32,139 nucleotides of DNA, taken from assembly GCA_031256375.1 (NCBI GenBank), contig JAIRQX010000009.1:1-32139 (forward strand), in the 5' to 3' direction. Every line of letters begins with the position of its first letter. The first letter of the stretch is position 1. A model generated the notes under the pieces. That model worked only from the letters and a program-made list of their open reading frames with translations, was not told where the DNA came from and did no database searches. Both the position numbers and the translations under genes were made by a program. Positions 15,798 to 25,104 of the stretch are shown in pieces. The stretch is from Deferribacteraceae bacterium (lineage in GTDB: Bacteria > Chrysiogenota > Deferribacteres > Deferribacterales > JAISNW01).

Positions 15798-16964
15798 TCA
15801 CCTGCAAACGGGCATCATATCGCTTGGTTTGTTCACCGGCAACTGCACAAAACTAATCCCGCCCGCTCTTTTCAGCCGCGCGCATAACAGCCTAAGATCT
15901 TCCGCGCTCACTGCGGTGCGGTTATTGTCAAACAGTCTGACCTGAATCTTAAATACAGTCCCAGCATTATTTTTTGCGGCTGATATACTGTGCCTGCCCA
16001 ACCTTTCCGCAAAATCAAGGAACTCCGTCTTCGTCAGTCCCATCTCTTTTATAATCTGTTCCTGATACATCATAACGGCGAAGTAGTCTATCCCCGCGCC
16101 CCGCAGCATATTCATATCCTGAGCATACCATGAAAGCCCTTTTTCCGGGTAAACGGGGGTTTCATAATAAATATTCACCGCCCATTTCTGTCGCGGGTTT
16201 ATAAGCCTAGCCCCGTAACGTATTTCATATAATAAATCGCTCAGTTTTTCTGATTTCCACTTTATCCATGTCTGATATGCCGCTGTACGGGCGCCGAAAA
16301 CCGGTTTCCTGTCCGGTCCTGCAAAAGATGAGGCAAAAAAAGTATCCGCTGTGCAAGCTATCCCCGTCTCTTTTGTAAACGCGGCGCACGCGCGGGAGTC
16401 AGCCCCTTCATTATACTTTATTATAAAATCATCCTGAATAAGTATTCCGTCCGCACTGCTCGCCGCCAGATCAAAAAAGAGTTTTTTTATGGTTCCCCTG
16501 ACTTCAGGGTTAAATATATTCGCACCGTAACCCGCTACTGTCCCCCCCCCCGGAGAGAAACTCCGGGACAGCGTCACCTCTTTTTTCAGGAAAGAAAGGG
16601 AACGTGTCGCCATCCACGCATATACTTTAATACCGTTAGCGTGTCCCGCCGCAACGGCGTCTTTCAGGATATCCGCTACCACACAGACGTTTTTGCTCGC
16701 AAAATAAACCCCGCCGTCCGGACATGGGTTGGCAAGCCCAAGATGCACACGGTCATTTACATTGTGAAACACACGGAGATAAACAGTATCTGCGCCGCGC
16801 TCTTTAAGCTCTCTGAAAAAGCGGTTTAAATCCCCGTTATATGCGGGGTCTAATACAAAAATCTGCGCTCCGTAAACCGGAGTCTGTTGTTTTTCAACTA
16901 TCTCAACGGCATATACTGTTGCGGGTAAAAACAGCGTCAGCAAAAGCAACGCAATATGCCGCAT
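15798..16964 (-). CDS. Secreted GHL13/PgaB C-domain-like glycoside hydrolase, with G10 tract
   Basis: The 388-residue product has a signal peptide (MRHIALLLLTLFLPATVYA) and then a TIM-barrel-like domain resembling the hydrolase half (GHL13) of PgaB, which cleaves partly deacetylated poly-N-acetylglucosamine. Supporting segments are GADTVYLRVF (about 57-66), ANGIKVYAWMATRSL, ADGILIQDDFIIKYNEG with an acidic pair, the WKSEKLSDLLYEIR region, and YDYFAVMMYQE-like DYFAVMMYQEQI. There is no NodB deacetylase domain. On the coding strand ten consecutive G (complement of 16542-16551) encode Pro138-Gly141. Loss of one G gives TAG after five codons, and gain of one gives TAA about eight codons after the tract, so the gene could switch on and off. 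It lies 7 bases after the SPOR gene. No pga synthesis genes are seen. Confidence 0.75.
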   Translation of the reverse strand: MRHIALLLLTLFLPATVYAVEIVEKQQTPVYGAQIFVLDPAYNGDLNRFFRELKERGADTVYLRVFHNVNDRVHLGLANPCPDGGVYFASKNVCVVADILKDAVAAGHANGIKVYAWMATRSLSFLKKEVTLSRSFSPGGGTVAGYGANIFNPEVRGTIKKLFFDLAASSADGILIQDDFIIKYNEGADSRACAAFTKETGIACTADTFFASSFAGPDRKPVFGARTAAYQTWIKWKSEKLSDLLYEIRYGARLINPRQKWAVNIYYETPVYPEKGLSWYAQDMNMLRGAGIDYFAVMMYQEQIIKEMGLTKTEFLDFAERLGRHSISAAKNNAGTVFKIQVRLFDNNRTAVSAEDLRLLCARLKRAGGISFVQLPVNKPSDMMPVCR

Positions 16965-16971
16965 CGCCGGG

Positions 16972-17634
16972 TTACTCGGCTTTAACTACATTAGGTTTTA
17001 ATGACTTGAATTTTTGTTCCATAGCAGATTTTATTTCCTCAGCCTCCTCTTTTGTTTCAGCGCTGCAACAGCGGGCGCGGAACCAAACCCCTTGTGCGCC
17101 CAGATTAGCGCGCATAACAAATATATCAGGGTACTGCGTCTTATACTTTTTAGCTTCGCTTTTGGCTTTGTTTTCGTCTTTCAATGCAAATAGCTGAATC
17201 TGATATTTCCCTTTTGACGGAGATACAGACGGGATATCATCTTTTGATGTTTTTTGCGTTTGCTGCGCAGGCGCCGGCTGTGCGGATGGTTTAGGAGCTG
17301 GCGTGGATGTTTGTGGTTTCGGCGTTGGCAAAGGCGCCGGCTGTACGGGCGGCTCTACCGGCGGCGGAGCTACCGTAACTGGTTGATCCGCCGAAGGTTC
17401 AGGATCATCGTTTATGTCGTCAGTGTTATTGTCTATGCTGAACCGCACCATACTGTCGTTGTCCGTATCATCCTGAGTTGCGGTTGACGTAAAAACGTTG
17501 CCGCCCAAAAGAAAATTTGTTAGATACACTATACCCGCAACTGTTAACCCGAATGCCAGTACAACAGCCACAATTATCATAATTATCTCTTTTTTTGTTG
17601 TTTTCCCTTTAACTTCTTTATCGTTGTTTTCCAT
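16972..17634 (-). CDS. SPOR-domain membrane protein
   Basis: The 220-residue protein is bitopic: a short charged cytoplasmic N-terminus, one transmembrane helix (about 17-43, IIMIIVAVVLAFGLTVAGI), a long Pro/Thr/Ala/Gln linker (about 75-140), and a C-terminal SPOR domain (about 143-215, KYQIQLFALKDENKAKSEAK, then WFRARCCSAETKEEAEE). SPOR domains bind peptidoglycan strands bare of stem peptides, usually at the division site. CGGAGAT precedes ATG 17634. It lies 23 bases after argS, the kind of neighbour pair seen in several lineages. Confidence 0.88.
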   Translation of the reverse strand: MENNDKEVKGKTTKKEIIMIIVAVVLAFGLTVAGIVYLTNFLLGGNVFTSTATQDDTDNDSMVRFSIDNNTDDINDDPEPSADQPVTVAPPPVEPPVQPAPLPTPKPQTSTPAPKPSAQPAPAQQTQKTSKDDIPSVSPSKGKYQIQLFALKDENKAKSEAKKYKTQYPDIFVMRANLGAQGVWFRARCCSAETKEEAEEIKSAMEQKFKSLKPNVVKAE

Positions 17635-17657
17635 ACTTATATCTCCGAATTTATTTT

Positions 17658-19298
17658 TTACATTTTTTCCGGCGCAGATACGCCCAGCAATCCTAACCCA
17701 AACTTTATATTTTTAGCAACTCCCATACACAAATTAAGCCTAGCGTTTGTGCGCTGAAGGTCTTTGTCGTTCAGAATAACAGTATTATAATAATAGCCAT
17801 GGAACTCTCCCGCAAGCTCCTGTAAAAAATATGCAACACTGTGCGGTTCATTATACGCCGCTGCAGTTTCAAGCACATAGCGGAAATCCATCATTTTTTT
17901 AATTATTTTTTTCTCCGCAGGAAGTGTAAGCAACTCAATATTTTCCCCCTGTACCGCCTTTAAACCGCGTTGCGCCGCGGTTGCAAGTATGCTGCACACC
18001 CTTGCATACGCATACTGTACATAATAAACAGGGTTATCAGTACTTTGAGTCTTAGCCAAATCTATATCAAACTCAAACTGCGAGTTTGCTCCACGCATAT
18101 TATAGAAAAAACGCGCCGCGTCAACCCCTGTTTCATCAAGAAGCCAGTCTAAGGTAACAAATTGTCCCGCGCGCGTGGACATAACCAGCCGCTCCCCCCC
18201 TTTTTTCAGACTCACCATCTGCACAAGCGCAACATCAAAACTGCCTTCGCAGCCTAACATATTCAGGGCGCATTCCATTCGTTTTACATATCCGTGGTGA
18301 TCCGCCCCCCACACATCTACAAGAAGATCAAATCCGCGCCTGTACTTGTTGCGGTGGTAAGCTATGTCGGGGGCTAAATATGTATATGAACCGTCCGATT
18401 TTTGTAGCACACGGTCCTCATCATCTCCCATACGTTTTGTTGACAGCCACAGCGCCCCGTCATGAGAGTACACGGCGTTACGCTTATTCAGATCGTTCAG
18501 CGTTTCTTCCAACTCTCCGCCAGTGTAAATAGATGTTTCCTGAAAATAGTTATCCAAATTCACACGGAAACGTTTGAGCGTTTTATCAATATCGGCGAGG
18601 ATTAATTTAATACCCTCTTTTTTGCAGATTTTAACAGCGTCCCCCTCTTCTATTCTGAGAAGTTCGTCTTTATGAGTTTTGCGCAGCTCTTCCGCAATTT
18701 TGGTAATATACTCTCCGTAATAACCATCTCCGGGAAACGGATATTTTTTGCCGTAAAGTTCAAAATATCTGCTGAGTATGCTTGCTGCCAGATTGTTCAT
18801 CTGGTTTCCGGCGTCATTTACATAATACTCTCTATATACACTATACCCGCAGGCTTCCAAAATAGCGGCAATGCTGTCGCCCAGCGCGGCGCCTCTGCCA
18901 TGCCCTACGTGCAGCGGACCTGTAGGATTGGCGCTGACAAATTCCACCATAATTTTTTTCCCTTTGCCTATTTCGCTTTTAAGAGAAGAGTCCGATTTCA
19001 GAAGCTCCGAAAGCCATCGGTGAAAAGCGCTGTCGTTAATAAAAAAGTTCATGAAGCCAGGACCGGCTATTTCAATATGTTTAATATCTTCATGGATAAT
19101 AGTCTCAGCCAGTGATTCCGCAATAGTTTTAGGATTTTTTTTTAAGGTTTTGGCAAGCTGCATAGCCACATTGGTAGCATAATCCCCATGTTCGGGGTTA
19201 TCTGACGGACTTACCGTAAAAGCAAGCTCTTCCTCTTTTATTCCTGAGAACTGTTTATTTACAACCTCAGTTATTATATTCCGTAAATCTGTTTTCAT
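17658..19298 (-). CDS. argS: Arginyl-tRNA synthetase
   Basis: The 546-residue class I enzyme charges tRNA-Arg. The N-terminal Add-1 type domain (about 1-100) is followed by the HIGH-like motif HVGHGRGAALGDS within FVSANPTGPLHVGHGRG. The DVWGADHHGYVKR segment and the KMSK-equivalent VMSTRAGQFVTL follow, and a C-terminal anticodon-binding DALR domain ends the protein (FLQELAGEFHGYYY, ARLNLCMGVAKNIKFGLGLLG). AGGAAAATT precedes ATG 19298. It is the first gene of the minus-strand housekeeping run, and the palindromic repeat copy 2 lies 26 bases upstream. Confidence 0.97.
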   Translation of the reverse strand: MKTDLRNIITEVVNKQFSGIKEEELAFTVSPSDNPEHGDYATNVAMQLAKTLKKNPKTIAESLAETIIHEDIKHIEIAGPGFMNFFINDSAFHRWLSELLKSDSSLKSEIGKGKKIMVEFVSANPTGPLHVGHGRGAALGDSIAAILEACGYSVYREYYVNDAGNQMNNLAASILSRYFELYGKKYPFPGDGYYGEYITKIAEELRKTHKDELLRIEEGDAVKICKKEGIKLILADIDKTLKRFRVNLDNYFQETSIYTGGELEETLNDLNKRNAVYSHDGALWLSTKRMGDDEDRVLQKSDGSYTYLAPDIAYHRNKYRRGFDLLVDVWGADHHGYVKRMECALNMLGCEGSFDVALVQMVSLKKGGERLVMSTRAGQFVTLDWLLDETGVDAARFFYNMRGANSQFEFDIDLAKTQSTDNPVYYVQYAYARVCSILATAAQRGLKAVQGENIELLTLPAEKKIIKKMMDFRYVLETAAAYNEPHSVAYFLQELAGEFHGYYYNTVILNDKDLQRTNARLNLCMGVAKNIKFGLGLLGVSAPEKM

Positions 19299-19323
19299 AT
19301 TAATTTTCCTGTATAGCTGATCT

Positions 19324-19460
19324 TATAGCAGTTCCACTCATCATTGAGAGGAACGCAGTGATGAAGCAATCCAGTTAGAGCTTTTACCTGCATATATTGC
19401 CGCGCTTCATATAAAACATTTCGCTCGCAAAGACGGTTAATGTAAAGTGGAACTGCTATA
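19324..19460. repeat. MITE/REP-like palindromic intergenic repeat, copy 2
   Basis: Perfect 15-base terminal inverted repeats, TATAGCAGTTCCACT (19324-19338) and AGTGGAACTGCTATA (19446-19460), enclose a core with GAGGAACGCAGTGATGAAGC and then AATCCAG, very close to copy 1 at 4259-4377. The right half again contains a TTTGCGAG-like motif in inverted orientation. It fills the gap between the dCache kinase 3' end and argS, where the hairpin could also stop transcription from the kinase operon. Confidence 0.85.
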
Positions 19461-19466
19461 GAGCGT

Positions 19467-22400
19467 TTAAATTGCATATTTTTTTATGCAGGCGGAAAGC
19501 GCTTTAGGGTTAAAAGGTTTTGTAACGTAGTCCTCAGCCCCCATCAAGCGTATATTTTCTTCATCCATAGTTTCAGTCAGCTCCTTAAGGAAGATTACCG
19601 GGATATCTTTTGTTTCCGGTTTTGATTTTAATATTTTTATCGCCTCATACCCGTCCATTTCCGGCATATTAATGTCCATAAGGATCAGAATCGGTCGGTT
19701 ATTTTCCAAAAGGCTGAAAAGCTTTTTAGCGGACGGAGCGGTGGCAACTGTGTATTCATCTGACATAATGTTCTTTCCGATACGGAGGTTCGCAGGGTTA
19801 TCATCTACCAATATAATACATTTTTTTTCACTTTCTATATCTTTTTCATCTGTAAGGTTTTTCTGTGAATCAATCCCGCTGTCAGGCGCTGTTTGCCCTA
19901 AAGCGGCGCGGATATCTTTTATCAGCACAGACAAACACTCTGTGAAAACCGGCAGATTTTCCTGTATAAACGGCATATCTCCTGATTTTCCCGCGGCTTC
20001 AAGCTGTGCTGCCTTTGCAGAGGCATTCGCCGCGCCGATAGACGCCGATGCGCTTTTAATAGCGTGAACCTGAATGGTAAAGTTGTGAAGCTCTGTTTTA
20101 TCAGGTATTTTTTGTATCGCGGCAAGTCTTTCTTCCACATCTTTGCGAAATATTGCCAGCACCATACGGTAACCGTCAACAGTCCCGCCTGTCAGGGCTA
20201 TGCCCTGCTTTGCGTTAACGTTTGGTATAGAAAGAATTTGCGGTTTAAGGGGCGGGGCGGACGGGGCTACAGCCACTTTTTTCTCCGGAGCTTCTGACAC
20301 CTTTTTGCCTCCTCTTTTCCCTTTCGGTATCCATTTTATTAAAATTTCGTCCAGTTTGTAAAGATCTATCGGTTTTGGCAGGAAATCGTTAAACCCTTTT
20401 GATATAAACATTTCACGCATCCCAGTTACAGCGTTGGCAGTGAGTGAAATAATCGGCATATCTTTAAAACGCTTCCCGTTCAGCGCTCTGATAGCTGCGG
20501 TTGTTTCAATGCCATCCATTCCGGGCATCATGTGATCCATAAACACCAGATCATAATGTCTGCTTCTTACCATCTCTATTGCCTTCATACCGCTCTGGCA
20601 GGTATCTACCGCTGCGTTATACGGAGCAAGAAGCCCCTCCGCCACTTTCAGGTTTGTGGCAATGTCATCCACCACCAGAAGCCGCGCATTAGGCAGAGAA
20701 ATATGTACCGCGCCGCTGCAGCCGGAATCTTTTGTAAAATTCATACCGGTTGTTTTATCGTTGAGAACATTGGCTATTGACAGGGTGTTAGCCGGCAGTG
20801 ACAAAAAACGCACATCCGGTATTAATAATTCAAATTCCGGTTCCACCATCAGAACCAGAGAGGGTTTTTTGCCTCCCGAAAAAGCTCTATCAGGGCGCTC
20901 CATTAAAGGGCTAATTTTTTCATAAAGTCCGGGACTGGCAAACACAAAAGCCCACTCATTTTTGAACAGCGCTCCATAAAACGCCGCATTGTCACTGACA
21001 GCGGCGTGGGGCGTCTTTAAACTTTTAAGTGACCATAACGCCGACTGAGCATAAAAGGGACGGTCCTCATAAAGCAATACGCTCTTTTTATCCGGTTCGT
21101 CCACTGCCGCGAACGGTTTTTCATCACTTATAACCTGAGGGATAAGAATTGTAAAGGCGCTGCCTTTACCGTATTCGCTTTCCACGGTAATATCCCCGCC
21201 CATAGCGACACAGAGGCGTTTGGCTATAGCAAGCCCCAATCCTGTGTTTTTACTCCCCTTGCGCTTATTCATATCTATCTGAAAAAAATCACCGAACAGT
21301 TTTTTCAGATCATCATCATTAATACCGCATCCTGTGTCGGCAACCGTTATCCTGAGCCAAATTTTTTCTTTTTCACGCCTTTCTGTAATAATTGTCAGTG
21401 TAATATGCCCGTTTTCAGTGAACTTTACCGCATTGGACAGAAGATTGGTCAGTATCTGCCTCATACGCACTTCATCACCGGTAAGGCTGTTCGGGATATT
21501 TGAATCAATATTGGTGAATAATTTGACTGATTTGTCTATAAGCCACGTTTTTACAACGCTTACGGTATCATTTATGAATGATGTAAACAGATATTTGGCG
21601 GGAATGATTTCCATTTTCCCCGCCTCTATTTTGGAAAAATCCAGAAGATCGTTAATAATTGAAAGAAGGTTTGATGACGCCTGTTTTAGATCCATAACAT
21701 AGTTTTTGGATCTGCCCGGAAGCTCACCGCGAAGCAGCAGTTCAGTCATACCGGTAATAGCATTCATGGGGGTGCGTATCTCATGGCTCATACGCGCCAG
21801 AAATGATGATTTAGCTTTGCTTTCCTCGTCAGAGCGCATCCTGTTAGTAGAAAAACGCAGAAGTATAAAACAAAGAGGCAGTGAAAGGGCGAGACCTAAA
21901 AGAAACAGAATCAAAGCGGAAAAATACAGATCCCTGTAAAATTGTGAACGGGGGGTAACACTTCCCACATACCAGCCGTTAAATATCTTTTTGAAAAAAA
22001 CTATGACATCCTTTCCGTCTGAATCCAGTATTCTGAGGGCAGACACATTTTCACCGCTTCGCAAAATACGGGCTATATCTCCGTAAGAACCGCCTAACTC
22101 CTGAAGCTGACTGCCCAAAAAGTTTTTATCCGGATGTGACATAAGCGTCATATTCTGACTCAGGAGCATTCCGTAGCCTCCGGCGGCAAGTGCAAAGGAA
22201 GTTACATACTGCTCAAGCCAGCCGATATTAATGTCAACTGAAATAACCCCCGCTTTGCTGCCGTCAGCGTTATCTATGGTGCGGACTGAGGAAATGACGG
22301 TTTGTCCGCTGAGCGAGTCTTTATACGGCGCGGTATATGCCACAGAGCTGCCGCTGCGTATTGCTGTCTGATACCACGGACGTTTCTGAGGGATAAAATC

Positions 22401-22793
22401 GGAATCCGGACTAAATCCTATACCATCGTAAAATTCCCCGTTAATATATCCGTATATCCCGTAAAATCCGAATAGTCCCTGATCCTTGCGGCGCATCCAT
22501 TCTGTGGTAAAGATCAGGTAATCAAGTATCTCCTGTTTAGAGGCATTCCGATATAACATACCCTCTAAAATATAGCAGGAGTTAAGGAGCGTTGTCTCCG
22601 CTTCAGAAAGACCGGCTTTGGCATTTGCCTCAACGGAGGTAAGTATCGCCTCCGCGCCTGCCAAAAGACGATACCTCAAAATATGCCCAATAAAAAGGTA
22701 GGCTGCCAGCGCCATAATCGCAAAAGCCGCAATCACAAAGATAAGTTCGCGGTAATTACGGCGCAGCGCCATACTCAGTTTATTTTTATTCAT
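19467..22793 (-). CDS. dCache hybrid histidine kinase (HisKA-HATPase-REC-HPt-REC)
   Basis: The 1108-residue inner-membrane kinase has transmembrane helices at about 16-38 and 290-313 with a periplasmic dCache ligand domain between them (RPWYQTAIRSGSSVAYTAPY, GVISVDI). Then come HisKA with His337 (SHEIRTPMN), HATPase_c (N box RQILTNLLSNAVKFT, DTGCGI, GLGLAIAKRL), a receiver-like block lacking a clear phospho-Asp (about 570-680), REC1 with Asp753 (FMDHMMPGMDG), HPt with His910 (HAIKSAS) and REC2 with Asp1040 (LMDINMPEMDG). The chain His-Asp-His-Asp is complete in one protein. No output domain or DNA-binding response regulator is nearby. The start overlaps the BMP1 gene end by 8 bases. The kinase core is paralogous to that of the FIST kinase at 25105-28395. 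Confidence 0.93.
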   Translation of the reverse strand: MNKNKLSMALRRNYRELIFVIAAFAIMALAAYLFIGHILRYRLLAGAEAILTSVEANAKAGLSEAETTLLNSCYILEGMLYRNASKQEILDYLIFTTEWMRRKDQGLFGFYGIYGYINGEFYDGIGFSPDSDFIPQKRPWYQTAIRSGSSVAYTAPYKDSLSGQTVISSVRTIDNADGSKAGVISVDINIGWLEQYVTSFALAAGGYGMLLSQNMTLMSHPDKNFLGSQLQELGGSYGDIARILRSGENVSALRILDSDGKDVIVFFKKIFNGWYVGSVTPRSQFYRDLYFSALILFLLGLALSLPLCFILLRFSTNRMRSDEESKAKSSFLARMSHEIRTPMNAITGMTELLLRGELPGRSKNYVMDLKQASSNLLSIINDLLDFSKIEAGKMEIIPAKYLFTSFINDTVSVVKTWLIDKSVKLFTNIDSNIPNSLTGDEVRMRQILTNLLSNAVKFTENGHITLTIITERREKEKIWLRITVADTGCGINDDDLKKLFGDFFQIDMNKRKGSKNTGLGLAIAKRLCVAMGGDITVESEYGKGSAFTILIPQVISDEKPFAAVDEPDKKSVLLYEDRPFYAQSALWSLKSLKTPHAAVSDNAAFYGALFKNEWAFVFASPGLYEKISPLMERPDRAFSGGKKPSLVLMVEPEFELLIPDVRFLSLPANTLSIANVLNDKTTGMNFTKDSGCSGAVHISLPNARLLVVDDIATNLKVAEGLLAPYNAAVDTCQSGMKAIEMVRSRHYDLVFMDHMMPGMDGIETTAAIRALNGKRFKDMPIISLTANAVTGMREMFISKGFNDFLPKPIDLYKLDEILIKWIPKGKRGGKKVSEAPEKKVAVAPSAPPLKPQILSIPNVNAKQGIALTGGTVDGYRMVLAIFRKDVEERLAAIQKIPDKTELHNFTIQVHAIKSASASIGAANASAKAAQLEAAGKSGDMPFIQENLPVFTECLSVLIKDIRAALGQTAPDSGIDSQKNLTDEKDIESEKKCIILVDDNPANLRIGKNIMSDEYTVATAPSAKKLFSLLENNRPILILMDINMPEMDGYEAIKILKSKPETKDIPVIFLKELTETMDEENIRLMGAEDYVTKPFNPKALSACIKKYAI

Positions 22794-23949
22794 TATTTTT
22801 TAACTCTATAACATTTACGTAATACCAGTCAATGCCACTGAGAATAAGATCATCAGGCATATTTTTCCCTGTCTCCCCCACAACCCTGCCGTCATTAGTT
22901 TTCATAACTCCGTAGAATACATCTGATTCCCCCGATTTTATGCGCTCCCGTTCATTATCAAGCATAGTAAGGGCGTCAGTTTCCCATAAGAGATCTTTGT
23001 TCAGCGGGGAGATATCCACAATACCGTTTTTTAGTGAACCTAACCACGGATTGGAGGTGTAAGAGCCGGTTATAATGCTTTTTATGAGTGATGTGTAATA
23101 CACCCCCCAGCGCCACATAACAGAAGTGAGAAGCGTTGAGGAATATCCGGCGCTTGTATCGCTGTTGTAGCCTATCCCCCATACCCCCGCTTTTTCCGCC
23201 TCTACTTGAGGAACAGTTGTATCACAGTGCTGGGCGATAACATCACAGCCTGCGGCGATTAACTCTTTTGCAGCCAAGGTTTCCTCAATGGGATCAATCC
23301 AACTGTAGGTAACTTTGACATATATCTTTGCTTCGGGGTTTATCTTTTCCGCCCCGAGAGCAAAAGCGTTTATCCCACCGGTTACTTCACTGTTTTCTTT
23401 CCCCATTGCCGCAACATAGCCGATCTTACCGGTTTTGGTCTGCGCCCCGGCAACAATGCCTGAAAGGTAACGCGCCTGATATACCCTGCCAAAATAATTG
23501 GTAAAGTTGGTATTATTATATTTTGTGCCGGAGGCGTGGGCAAAAACTACCGAAGGGAATTCTGCCGCCAGTTTTTCGCAAGTGTCCATATAACCCCATG
23601 TTGTAGCGATAATAACATTTGCGCCTTCGGCTATGCAGTCCCGCATCGCGCCTTCAGCCGCCGCCGCGTCACCGTAAAATACATCAAATTTTAAAATAAT
23701 CTGTGAATCCGCAAGACCTAAATTCTTCTGCATCTCTTTTAGCCCGTTGTAATGAGCTTTATCATAAAGCGAATCATCGCCGGAACCGGATGAGAAAATA
23801 ACGCCTATCTTTATCTTTGTTTTTTGGAAAGGTTTTCCGAGTTTCCATGTTACATCCTTTTTGCAGCCTATGATACAAAAAAGGGATATTATGACAAGTA
23901 GCGATAACAAACCGTGTAAAAATGCGTATGTGTGTATTTTTTTCCCCAT
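22786..23949 (-). CDS. BMP/PnrA-like substrate-binding lipoprotein 1
   Basis: The 387-residue protein has a lipoprotein signal with lipobox IIGC and then a periplasmic BMP-family fold (KIGVIFSSGSGDDSLYD, AEGANVIIATTWGYMD, FAHASGTKYNNTNFTNYFGR, GVWGIGYNSDTSAGYSS, GVMKTNDGRVVGETGKNM). Known BMP/PnrA members bind nucleosides or related small molecules for ABC importers. Here no ABC ATPase or permease is adjacent; the gene instead overlaps the dCache kinase gene, so it may deliver ligand to that sensor. AGGGG lies before ATG 23949. It is strongly similar to BMP2 over its whole length. Confidence 0.92.
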   Translation of the reverse strand: MGKKIHTYAFLHGLLSLLVIISLFCIIGCKKDVTWKLGKPFQKTKIKIGVIFSSGSGDDSLYDKAHYNGLKEMQKNLGLADSQIILKFDVFYGDAAAAEGAMRDCIAEGANVIIATTWGYMDTCEKLAAEFPSVVFAHASGTKYNNTNFTNYFGRVYQARYLSGIVAGAQTKTGKIGYVAAMGKENSEVTGGINAFALGAEKINPEAKIYVKVTYSWIDPIEETLAAKELIAAGCDVIAQHCDTTVPQVEAEKAGVWGIGYNSDTSAGYSSTLLTSVMWRWGVYYTSLIKSIITGSYTSNPWLGSLKNGIVDISPLNKDLLWETDALTMLDNERERIKSGESDVFYGVMKTNDGRVVGETGKNMPDDLILSGIDWYYVNVIELKNNE

Positions 23950-23965
23950 AATACAACCCCTGTTA

Positions 23966-25102
23966 TTACATCTCTGTTACTGTACGGTAATACCAGTTAA
24001 TGCCGCTTCTTATTTCGTTATCTGAAAGGTTTTTCCCCGTCTTGCCGATACGGCGGCCGTCATTGGTTTCCATAACCCCGAAAAATACATCATGCGCCCC
24101 CGATTCGATGCGGTCGCTTTCCTCTTTAATTGTTAGAAGGACATCCGTTTTCCAGCGGGTGTTTTTGTTAAACGGAGACAGCCCCACAATACCGTCTTTC
24201 AGGGAACCGAACCATGGAACGGAGGTAAAGGTGCCGTTCACAATACTTTCAGCAAGGGCTGTATAATATACCCCCCAGCGCCATATTACCGAAGTAAGAA
24301 CCGCGGCGGGCGCATCGGAAGTCATATCGCTGTTGTAGCCTATCCCCCACACCCCCGCCTTTTCCGCTTCTATTTGAGGGGTTGGGGTATCACAATGCTG
24401 GGCGATAATATCACAGCCTTCGGCAATTAACTCTCTTGCAGCCGAGGCTTCACCAATGGGATCAAACCAACTGTAAGTGACTTTGACATAGATTTGCGCG
24501 CCGGGATTTACTTTTTCCACTCCAAGAGCAAAAGCGTTTATTCCTCCGGTAACTTCGCTGTTGTCTTTCCCCATTGCCGCCACATAACCGATTTTGCCGG
24601 TTTCAGTCTGCGCCCCGGCGGCGATGCCGGAAAGATAGCGAGCCTGATATACCCTGCCAAAGTAGTTGGTAAAATTGGTATCGTTATTTTTTATACCGGA
24701 GGCGTGGGCAAAAATCACCGAAGGGAATTCTGCCGCCAGTTTTTCACAAACGTCCATATACTTCCAGCTTGTAGCGATAATGACGTTTACTTTTTGAGCG
24801 ATAAGCTCCCGCATCGCGTTTTCCGCCTGTATAGGATCAGCATCGTCTATATCTGTTTTGTAGATGAGCTGATTGTCCGCCAGATTTAACTTCTTTTTCA
24901 TCTCCTGAATGCCGGTTTCATGGGTATAGGCATAGCCTGATTTTTCAGTAAACGGGTTGGAGATATGGACAACCCCTATCTTAAGTTTATCCTTTGACAT
25001 AGGCGTTCCCGGTTTCCAGTCCGTTCTTTTACAGGCGGTAAAGGCAAATGTCATAATAATGACAAAAATAACCGTATTAAGTAAATTTTTGTGCGTAGCC
25101 AT
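23966..25102 (-). CDS. BMP/PnrA-like substrate-binding lipoprotein 2
   Basis: The 378-residue paralog of BMP1 has the signal VIFVIIMTFAFTAC with a TAC lipobox. Core blocks are nearly the same as in BMP1 (FPSVIFAHASGIKNNDTNFT, YVAAMGKDNSEVTGGINAFA, GCDIIAQHCDTPTPQ, SVIWRWGVYYTALAES). Differences concentrate in the N-terminal lobe (VVHISNPFTEKSGYAYTHET against VIFSSGSGDDSLYDKAHYNG), where ligand contacts are likely, so the two may bind different ligands. AAGGGAGA at the end of the FIST kinase gene serves its ATG, which lies 2 bases past that stop, so translation is probably coupled. Confidence 0.92.
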   Translation of the reverse strand: MATHKNLLNTVIFVIIMTFAFTACKRTDWKPGTPMSKDKLKIGVVHISNPFTEKSGYAYTHETGIQEMKKKLNLADNQLIYKTDIDDADPIQAENAMRELIAQKVNVIIATSWKYMDVCEKLAAEFPSVIFAHASGIKNNDTNFTNYFGRVYQARYLSGIAAGAQTETGKIGYVAAMGKDNSEVTGGINAFALGVEKVNPGAQIYVKVTYSWFDPIGEASAARELIAEGCDIIAQHCDTPTPQIEAEKAGVWGIGYNSDMTSDAPAAVLTSVIWRWGVYYTALAESIVNGTFTSVPWFGSLKDGIVGLSPFNKNTRWKTDVLLTIKEESDRIESGAHDVFFGVMETNDGRRIGKTGKNLSDNEIRSGINWYYRTVTEM

Positions 25103-25104
25103 AA

